Program-made: the position numbers and the translations under genes
Notes under the pieces: generated by a model
Told to the model about the DNA's origin: nothing
The model's input: the letters and a program-made list of their open reading frames with translations, nothing else
Databases searched by the model: none
Origin: an uncultured Collinsella sp.
GTDB taxonomy: Bacteria > Actinomycetota > Coriobacteriia > Coriobacteriales > Coriobacteriaceae
Assembly (NCBI GenBank): GCA_900553215.1
Contig: USCJ01000115.1
Span: 1-5,171, forward strand
DNA length: 5,171 nucleotides
Direction: 5' to 3'
Shown here: piece by piece, positions 1-4,685 of the stretch
Layout of the letters: every line of letters begins with the position of its first letter
Numbering within the stretch: the stretch's first letter is position 1

Positions 1-332
1 GAAAGCGGGCCTTTGTTCTTGTACATGAGCACGCTGAGGTACTGTTGGGAATCGATCATCTGCTGCCAACAGCCCAGGGCAAACCGCATCACATGATGCA
101 GCTCATCCGGTTCATAGGTCGCCAGGTCGGCGTCGTGATTGGCCGACTCGATCAATACGGTCTGACGGGTGGCCCGCAAGGTCTTGAACTTATTCTCGAG
201 CCAGATGCAGTCACCATCGCGCTCGATGATGTTGGCGAGCCCCTCCGTGTCGCAAAAGGGGCACGCGGTGCCAGGGCGACGATTATCGTCGGGCTTACCG
301 TTCGCCTGCTGAACGTCAAATACCAGCGCCAC
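1..332 (-). CDS. GalT-like / DUF4931-type nucleotidyltransferase, N-terminal part (runs off left edge)
   Basis: The first 110 residues of a protein whose remainder lies beyond the left edge. It begins at GTG (330-332), the first possible start after the in-frame cutC stop. GGAGG lies 8 bases upstream, and no ATG occurs before about residue 82. Visible features are a CPFC pair (C24, C27), placed like the zinc-binding cysteines of galactose-1-phosphate uridylyltransferase, a LENKFKTL stretch (45-52), QTVLIES..H..DL (57-70), and a C-terminal YKNKGPL (104-110). The last two match the GalT segments before the catalytic HPH motif, which would lie outside the window. Known for the family: GalT/HIT-fold enzymes transfer nucleotide monophosphates through a histidine. 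The short leader before CPFC resembles DUF4931 proteins more than classical GalT. Substrate cannot be assigned. It follows cutC by 3 bases and is probably co-translated with it. Presence of the gene is fairly sure; the family call is moderate. Confidence 0.7.
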   Translation of the reverse strand, partial: MALVFDVQQANGKPDDNRRPGTACPFCDTEGLANIIERDGDCIWLENKFKTLRATRQTVLIESANHDADLATYEPDELHHVMRFALGCWQQMIDSQQYLSVLMYKNKGPL

Positions 333-335
333 GGG

Positions 336-1013
336 TTATACCTCCAACTGCACGATCTTGGTGCCATGGAGCTCGGAGACGCTCAATGCCGCCGCCACGG
401 TATCGCGGTTGGCCGTAGAAATGCCGCCGCCGGGAAGGATGGTCAGGCGGTCGCCCGCATACTCGACAAGACGCGACAGGTACTCCAGGTTGTCCTCGAT
501 CGGCGTTCCAGCAGCACCACCATGCGTCAGGATGCGCGTGATGCCGCAGTCGGCGAGTGTGTCAATGGCATCGAGCTGAGCCTCGAGCGAAAGCTGGTCA
601 AAGGCCATGTGGAAGGTGATATCGATGGCCCCGCGCTTGCACTCCTCGGTCGCGCAGCCCGTAGCCATCACGAGGGCGCCGAGGGTGAGCTCGTCGAGCG
701 CCCAGCCGCCGGCACAGGGCTTGCAGCAGCCAAAGACCAGGCCGTCAACGCCGGCGCTCACGGCAAGACCCAAGTCCATCTCCATCATGCGCAGCTCGTC
801 CTGGTTGTAGTGAAAGTCACCGCCACGCGGGCGAATCATGCACATCACTCGCGCGTCATGCTCGTGAGCATAGCTGACCGTAGCGCTGATAACGCCGGCG
901 GAAGGCGTGGTGCCACCGACGGCGAGGTTGTCGCACAGCTCAATGCGCCCCGCCCCGGCCTCGATGGCCGCCGGCACTCGCTCAAAGTTCTCGGCACAAA
1001 ACTCGTACAGCAT
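336..1013 (-). CDS. cutC: CutC family protein (copper homeostasis protein CutC)
   Basis: A 225-residue TIM-barrel CutC protein, presumably cytoplasmic. Motifs in order: EFCAENF (4-10), RIELC (23-27), GGTTPS (33-38), the hallmark IRPRGGDF (60-67), TFHMAFD (133-139), ILTHGG (161-166), PGGGI (195-199) and LHGT (215-218). It ends soon after LHGT, so it lacks the longer tail of E. coli CutC (about 248 residues). The frame is open to an ATG at 1070, but those 19 extra residues lie across a repeat element and show no family similarity. The ATG at 1011-1013 gives the canonical M-x-x-EFC start and has GGGGGT 6 bases upstream. CutC was first linked to copper tolerance in E. coli; there the phenotype was later attributed to the sRNA MicL encoded within the gene, so its biochemical role is unsettled. 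It is unrelated to choline TMA-lyase CutC. Oddity: a cysteine cluster GCCKPC (95-100) where E. coli has a loop without cysteines. Confidence 0.93.
   Translation of the reverse strand: MLYEFCAENFERVPAAIEAGAGRIELCDNLAVGGTTPSAGVISATVSYAHEHDARVMCMIRPRGGDFHYNQDELRMMEMDLGLAVSAGVDGLVFGCCKPCAGGWALDELTLGALVMATGCATEECKRGAIDITFHMAFDQLSLEAQLDAIDTLADCGITRILTHGGAAGTPIEDNLEYLSRLVEYAGDRLTILPGGGISTANRDTVAAALSVSELHGTKIVQLEV
341..345 (-). promoter_or_regulatory. Ribosome binding site for the GTG-started GalT-like gene, inside the cutC 3' end
   Basis: On the minus strand GGAGG is followed by an 8-base spacer and GTG (330-332). The motif lies within the codons for the last residues of CutC, and the spacer contains the cutC TAA. 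This spacing is what decides the GTG start and suggests translational coupling between the two genes. Confidence 0.75.
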
Positions 1014-1040
1014 AGCTAGACCCCCAAAGACAGCAGATGT

Positions 1041-1140
1041 TTTCCGACGGGCATTGTCACACATCCCCATGAAGTTGCGGTGGAATAGGGACTGCTTTTG
1101 GCCTCTGGAGCCCGTATTAAGTCCCTATTTCACCGCAACT
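1041..1140 (+). repeat. REP-like hairpin repeat, copy 1
   Basis: A ~100-base element that recurs at 2971-3070 at a constant offset of 1930. A partly conserved leader (about 1041-1072, TTTnnGACGG...) precedes a 21-bp inverted repeat: left arm 1073-1093 (AGTTGCGGTG...TAGGGACT), right arm 1120-1140 (AGTCCCTA...CCGCAACT), with a 26-base loop. Both arms are identical to those of the other copy. The only non-Watson-Crick position in the stem is one G opposite T, which would be a G-U pair in plus-strand RNA. It lies between the divergent cutC and propeller genes. No transposase or clear target-site duplication is visible. Confidence 0.85.
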
Positions 1141-1143
1141 CAG

Positions 1144-1178
1144 AATGATCTCTTGGGGACGGAGGAAAACGGATCATT
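1144..1178 (+). repeat. Small inverted repeat AATGATC...GATCATT with a GGGGACGGAGG loop
   Basis: AATGATC (1144-1150) and GATCATT (1172-1178) form a 7-bp inverted repeat around a 21-base loop containing TTGGGGACGGAGGAAAAC. It starts 3 bases after the right arm of hairpin repeat copy 1. The TTGGGGACGG core resembles TTTGGGACGG at the head of repeat copy 2 (2971-2980). From memory, unverified, sequences like this are scattered through Coriobacteriia genomes. It could be a separate short repeat or the distal part of a compound element. Confidence 0.45.
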
Positions 1179-1192
1179 ACAGCTGGCCGAAA

Positions 1193-1222
1193 AATGTTGC
1201 CGATGGTGAATGTTGCGCAACA
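1193..1222 (+). promoter_or_regulatory. Candidate operator: direct repeat AATGTTGC plus palindrome TGTTGCGCAACA
   Basis: AATGTTGC occurs at 1193-1200 and again at 1209-1216, 16 bases apart. The second copy is the left half of a perfect 12-bp palindrome, TGTTGCGCAACA (1211-1222). The palindrome ends 63 bases before the ATG of the 532-residue protein, so it sits in that gene's likely promoter region. Palindromes with a central CG are common LacI/GalR-type operators, but no regulator gene is in view. No convincing -35/-10 pair was found, so function is inference only. Confidence 0.3.
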
Positions 1223-1285
1223 AGATTTCGGAATCCCGATTAACCATGGCAGTATCGTCATTCGAATCTAGAGGAAAGGATTGCC

Positions 1286-2884
1286 ATGTTTAAGAGCATC
1301 CAAAAGAGCGGAAGGATCGCAGCAGTCGCCATCGGCCTGATCGCGGCCCTGTCTCCGCTCGCAACCCCTCCTGCAGCATTAGCCGGCGGTAGTGTACCAA
1401 CGCCTGAACTTGAGAAGTCGTATAGCTTTAAGGTAAGTAGTGAAAACTCGGATATCCGCACGAACGGCCATACAAAGTTCGGCTATCTGTACGACTGCGA
1501 TGACGATTTCAACCGAAAGACAATATCCCTTATCAATTTCAATGATGGCAGCATGAGCCCCATCAATATATCAGATGAATGCCTTGATTACGCATATATC
1601 ACCGATAGCGATCAGCTCTACTGGGAAGACGGTAATAATTTGATCGTATTCTCACCAGACAACCAGACCCAAACAGTCCATCCCATCACTTCGGCCAAAT
1701 ATGCCTGGACCAATGTAACCGTCTCCGATGATGGCAATAGGGCTGCCGTGGAGCACTATGACGATGAAGACGATCCTAAATTGGTCGAAATCTATGATCT
1801 TGAATCCGACAAACTGGTCCAGACATACCAGCCAGATAAAGATGACTCTTGGTGGTACTACAGTTACTCAAAAGACATGAGCCGCCTATATGCCTTACAG
1901 GACAATACCGAGGACGGCGTCGTTGCACTTAGGGTTTTCAACTGTGATACAGGGTCAACAGAATTAAAGACCGTCAACGTAAAAAAAGATGATAGGTCTT
2001 CGGATGTCAACTGCATTACCCTCAGTTCTAACTCGGACGACATTTATCTTCAGAGCGACATTGCACTAATAAAAGCTGACCGCGACAGAAACATGAGCGT
2101 TCTTCTCAATGACGATGAGCATGCTCCTAATAATTTCTACTCGGAATCAGTTAAGTTCTACCCAATCTATATAAAAAGAGGGTCAAACGAGCTATTTGAA
2201 GAGGCTGAAGGTTATTACGACCTAAACGATACTGATGCAAACGTTGGCGTCTATGATTTGGGAAAGGAAGAGATTATTAGCTCGATCGCCTTCCCCTTCG
2301 GCGGTGGATACCTCAAAGACATCTCACATGACGGTAAGGCCCTGCTCGGAGTAAGCACAGATGGTGACAAACGCTCGGTATGCCTAGCTGATGCAAAAAC
2401 CGGAGCAAAGAGCGAGTTTGGCTCTCATTGGTCCGATCTTTGGTTCATGGACGGTGATCGTAGGATTTTGGAAACCTATAACGATGAAAACGACCCCGCA
2501 ACGGTCCACGTGAACATCTATAAGTCCAATATCCCCCATTCGCTGCCTGAGGATGTGCTGTACTTTGTCCAGAATCATCTACCATTTGTCATTTGCGGCG
2601 GCGTGGCGATTGTCCTCATCATCGGTGGCACGATCGTTGTCCTTTGCATCCGCAAGAAGCGTGCGAAGGCCGCGAACGGTGCGGTAGCTGCAGCGCCCAA
2701 ACCTCAACGCAAGCAGCGTCGACGTCAGAAGCGCGCCCAGCAGAACGCCGTTCCACCTGCAGTACCTGCGATGCCGACGGCACCGGCAGCTCCGACCGAG
2801 CCCGCCCGCTTCTGTCGCCACTGCGGAACCCCGCTCGTACCCGAAGCCCAGTTCTGCCCAACATGCGGGCATAAGGTAGACTAG
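1286..2884 (+). CDS. Membrane-anchored beta-propeller-like protein with cytoplasmic zinc ribbon
   Basis: A 532-residue single-pass membrane protein of unknown function. The start ATG has AGGAAAGGA (1272-1280) 5 bases upstream and opens a typical signal peptide: basic SIQKSGR, hydrophobic AAVAIGLIAAL, and a likely cut after ALA (31-33). Residues about 45-415 form an acidic ectodomain with repeated blade-like units of about 45-60 residues (for example SDDGNRAAVEHYD...VEIYDLES at 147-174, ISHDGKALLGVSTDGD at 346-361, FMDGDRRILETYND at 387-400), resembling WD40/TolB-type propellers. A membrane helix (432-455) is followed by RKKR and a basic stretch to about 485, placing the C-terminus inside. After a Pro/Ala-rich linker (487-507) comes a zinc ribbon: C510, C513, C524, C527 (CxxC-x10-CxxC). 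Roughly hand-counted GC is about 37-50% in ectodomain lines against about 65% at both ends. It is monocistronic as far as visible, divergent from cutC and convergent with livF. Ligand and partner are unknown; sensing or scaffolding is only a guess. Confidence 0.88.
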   Translation: MFKSIQKSGRIAAVAIGLIAALSPLATPPAALAGGSVPTPELEKSYSFKVSSENSDIRTNGHTKFGYLYDCDDDFNRKTISLINFNDGSMSPINISDECLDYAYITDSDQLYWEDGNNLIVFSPDNQTQTVHPITSAKYAWTNVTVSDDGNRAAVEHYDDEDDPKLVEIYDLESDKLVQTYQPDKDDSWWYYSYSKDMSRLYALQDNTEDGVVALRVFNCDTGSTELKTVNVKKDDRSSDVNCITLSSNSDDIYLQSDIALIKADRDRNMSVLLNDDEHAPNNFYSESVKFYPIYIKRGSNELFEEAEGYYDLNDTDANVGVYDLGKEEIISSIAFPFGGGYLKDISHDGKALLGVSTDGDKRSVCLADAKTGAKSEFGSHWSDLWFMDGDRRILETYNDENDPATVHVNIYKSNIPHSLPEDVLYFVQNHLPFVICGGVAIVLIIGGTIVVLCIRKKRAKAANGAVAAAPKPQRKQRRRQKRAQQNAVPPAVPAMPTAPAAPTEPARFCRHCGTPLVPEAQFCPTCGHKVD

Positions 2885-2911
2885 CGAGCAAAACCCAATA
2901 GGCCCCAACCA

Positions 2912-2951
2912 CCAAGGCCCCGTTCCGACACATTCCGGAACGGGGCCTTGG
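2912..2951 (+). terminator. GC-rich 16-bp hairpin after the propeller gene (probable terminator)
   Basis: A perfect 16-bp inverted repeat, CCAAGGCCCCGTTCCG (2912-2927) and its complement (2936-2951), with an 8-base loop, starting 28 bases after the stop. It is very stable but is followed by CTTGGTG rather than a run of T. It may therefore terminate weakly, act as a 3' stabilising stem, or serve together with the next repeat. An alternative pairing CACCAAG/CTTGGTG (2910-2916 with 2952-2958) overlaps its base. Confidence 0.6.
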
Positions 2952-2970
2952 CTTGGTGCAGGGGTGCCAA

Positions 2971-3070
2971 TTTGGGACGGTCATCGTCGCACGCCCCATT
3001 GAAGTTGCGGTGGAATAGGGACTGTTTTGGCGTCTAGAATCCCTATTTAGTCCCTATTTCACCGCAACTT
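2971..3070 (+). repeat. REP-like hairpin repeat, copy 2
   Basis: The second copy of the element at 1041-1140, in the same orientation. Left arm 3003-3023 and right arm 3049-3069 are base-for-base the same as in copy 1, and one further A-T pair (3002/3070) extends the stem to 22. The 25-base loop is related to that of copy 1 (both begin G-(C)-TTTTGGC) but has diverged and contains a second CCCTATTTAG. It lies between two hairpins in the convergent gap between the propeller gene and livF, a typical REP location. Confidence 0.85.
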
Positions 3071-3107
3071 AAAAGGGGCGCTGACCGGGTTGGTCAGCGC
3101 CCCCTTT
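3071..3107 (-). terminator. Intrinsic terminator of the liv operon
   Basis: Read on the minus strand this is a 12-bp GC-rich stem (GGGGCGCTGACC, 3075-3086, pairing with 3092-3103) with a 5-base loop, followed by TTTT (3074-3071). An A-rich stretch precedes the stem opposite the T run. It begins 10 bases beyond the livF stop, as expected for a rho-independent terminator. Its T run abuts hairpin repeat copy 2 directly. Confidence 0.85.
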
Positions 3108-3117
3108 GCTGAATGGA

Positions 3118-3828
3118 TTAACCACCAAGATAGGCTTTGCGGACGTTATCGTCGTGCAGGAGCTCTTGGCCGGTGCCGGTCATGGTGATCTTGCCGGTCT
3201 CGAGCACGTAGCCGCGCGTGGCGATGGAAAGCGCCATCTGCGCGTTTTGCTCGACCAAGAGCACCGTGGTGCCGGCCTTGTGCAAGTCCTCGACAATCTG
3301 GAAGATCTGTTCGATCAGAATCGGCGCCAGACCCATGGAGGGTTCGTCGAGCATGAGCAGCTTGGGGTTGCTCATAAGGGCGCGACCCATAACGAGCATC
3401 TGCTGCTCGCCGCCCGAAAGGGTGCCGGCGACCTGGCGACGGCGTTCCTTCAGGCGCGGGAACTGCTCGTAGACGCGCTCGAGGCCCGGAGCCACCGTGG
3501 ACTTGGGCTGCGTGTAGGCGCCCATCTCCAGGTTCTCCTCGACCGTCATCTGCAAAAAGACGTGGCGGCCTTCCGGAACCTGCGCAAGACCGTGCTCGAC
3601 GATCTTGTGCGCGGGGACGCCCTTTAAGTCCTTGCCTTCAAAAACAACGCTGCCGTGCTTGGGATGCAGAAGGCCGGAGACCGTGTTCAGAACGGTCGAC
3701 TTACCCGCGCCGTTCGCACCGATCAGCGTGACGACCTCACCCTCGTTGACCTCGAAGGAAACGCCCTTGACGGCGTGGATGCTGCCGTAGTAAACGTGAA
3801 GATCGTTCACCTGTAAGATCTGTCCCAT
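3118..3828 (-). CDS. livF: Branched-chain amino-acid ABC transporter ATP-binding protein LivF
   Basis: A full-length 236-residue ATPase of the HAAT family, which hydrolyses ATP on the inner face of the membrane to drive uptake of branched-chain or related amino acids. Visible are Walker A GANGAGKST (37-45), the Q-loop glutamine at about 83 (AQVPEGRHVF), signature LSGGEQQ (137-143), Walker B LLMLDEP (157-163), and a D-loop region SMGLAP. In the switch position it has Gln (LLVEQN, Q194) instead of His, as in E. coli LivF. The C-terminus VRKAYLGG is also LivF-like. The ATG (3826-3828) is 2 bases after the livG stop, with GGAGG at 3836-3840 inside the livG end, so translation is probably coupled. 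It is the last gene of the operon. The true substrate could be another amino acid or an amide, which the ATPase does not reveal. Confidence 0.95.
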   Translation of the reverse strand: MGQILQVNDLHVYYGSIHAVKGVSFEVNEGEVVTLIGANGAGKSTVLNTVSGLLHPKHGSVVFEGKDLKGVPAHKIVEHGLAQVPEGRHVFLQMTVEENLEMGAYTQPKSTVAPGLERVYEQFPRLKERRRQVAGTLSGGEQQMLVMGRALMSNPKLLMLDEPSMGLAPILIEQIFQIVEDLHKAGTTVLLVEQNAQMALSIATRGYVLETGKITMTGTGQELLHDDNVRKAYLGG

Positions 3829-3830
3829 CG

Positions 3831-4685
3831 TTAGGCCTCCTTCTGCTTGCCGAGGTAGGCTTCAATGACCTCGGGATTGTTCTGAATGTCTTCGGGTGTG
3901 CCCTTGGCGATGACATGGCCGAAGTTCAAAACGGCAATGCCCTCGCAGATGTTCATGACGAGGTTCATGTCGTGCTCGATGAGCAGCACCGCGATCTTGA
4001 ACGTATCGCGGATGGAGCGGATGTTTTCCATCAGCTCAGCCGTCTCGCTCGGGTTCATGCCGGCGGCGGGCTCGTCAAGAAGCAGCAGACTCGGGTTCGT
4101 GGCCAGCGCGCGGAGAATTTCCAGTCTGCGCTGCGCGCCGTAAGGCAGGGAGTTCGCCTTGGCGTTTGCAAGGTCTTCCATGTGGAAGATGGACAGAAGC
4201 TCCATCGCGCGCTCATGCATGACGCGCTCTTCCTTCCAGAAGCGGGGCAGACGGAAAATGCCCTCGGGCATCGTGTAGTGCATCTGCGTGTCCATCGCGA
4301 CGGTGATGTTTTCTTCCACGCTCAGCTCGCCGAACAGGCGGATATTCTGGAACGTACGTGCGATGCCCGCGCGGTTGACCTGCGCGGTGTTGAGGTCATG
4401 GATGTCTTTGCCGTTTAAGAGGATCGTGCCGTGGGTGGGCTGATAGACCTTGGTGAGCAGGTTGAAGACCGTGGTCTTACCGGCACCGTTAGGGCCGATC
4501 AAACCGGCGATCTCGGTCTTACCGATGGTCAGGCTAAAGTCGTCTACTGCCTTAAGGCCGCCAAATTCAATGCCCAAGTGGATGCACTCGAGCGCCGGGC
4601 GCTGGCCCAGGTCGCGATCGGGAACGATGGCGCCAGAAGGATACGGGACCATCTTGCCCTTGTTGAACTCAAACTTACTGGGCAT
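3831..4685 (-). CDS. livG: Branched-chain amino-acid ABC transporter ATP-binding protein LivG
   Basis: A 284-residue ATPase, partner of LivF. Motifs: Walker A GPNGAGKTT (64-72), Q-loop TFQNIRLF (111-118, Q113), the LivG-style degenerate signature LPYGAQRRLEI (180-190), Walker B LLLLDEP (200-206), AAGMNP after it, switch histidine in LLIEHDMNLVM (H238), and the C-terminal VIEAYLGK typical of the family. The start chosen is the ATG at 4683-4685, because AAGGAGGT (4694-4701) lies 8 bases upstream. An in-frame ATG at 4712 would add nine residues without such a site. The start overlaps the end of livM by 11 bases. The ABC domain is preceded by about 30 residues (KFEFNKGK...LGQRP) not present in E. 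coli LivG; a later start at M12 would shorten this but has a poorer ribosome site. Confidence 0.94.
   Translation of the reverse strand: MPSKFEFNKGKMVPYPSGAIVPDRDLGQRPALECIHLGIEFGGLKAVDDFSLTIGKTEIAGLIGPNGAGKTTVFNLLTKVYQPTHGTILLNGKDIHDLNTAQVNRAGIARTFQNIRLFGELSVEENITVAMDTQMHYTMPEGIFRLPRFWKEERVMHERAMELLSIFHMEDLANAKANSLPYGAQRRLEILRALATNPSLLLLDEPAAGMNPSETAELMENIRSIRDTFKIAVLLIEHDMNLVMNICEGIAVLNFGHVIAKGTPEDIQNNPEVIEAYLGKQKEA

Noticed and set aside
45..1019. Long open frame on the plus strand opposite cutC and the GalT-like gene
   Set aside because: It is antisense to two well-supported genes, its protein has low-complexity composition typical of GC-rich shadow frames, and it has no recognisable domain.
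1041..1062. Possible cutC promoter (GTGACA on the minus strand)
   Set aside because: No acceptable -10 at 16-18 bases downstream, and the stretch belongs to the repeat leader.
1014..1070. Upstream cutC start at 1070 adding 19 residues
   Set aside because: The added residues come from the repeat leader and do not resemble CutC N-termini; the ATG at 1011-1013 gives the canonical start with a G-rich ribosome site.
1153..1181. Possible sigma-70 promoter TTGGGG-N17-ATTACA before the propeller gene
   Set aside because: Spacing is right but the -10 is poor and it overlaps the small inverted repeat; not better than chance.
907..1209. Plus-strand open frame running through hairpin repeat copy 1
   Set aside because: It overlaps the cutC start antisense and then translates repeat sequence; such frames are artefacts of intergenic repeats.
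1041..3070. The two repeat copies as the start of a CRISPR array or IS ends
   Set aside because: Only two copies 1.9 kb apart with a gene between, no regular spacers, same rather than inverted orientation, and no transposase or clear target duplication.
3106..3627. Plus-strand open frame opposite livF
   Set aside because: Antisense shadow of a clear ABC ATPase; it starts inside the terminator region and shows no family motif.
3915..4418. Plus-strand open frame opposite livG
   Set aside because: Antisense shadow of livG, with no independent evidence.
3118..4685. A defective LivF because of the missing switch histidine
   Set aside because: Gln in LLVEQN is normal for LivF proteins, including E. 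coli LivF; all other ATPase motifs are intact, and LivG keeps its histidine.
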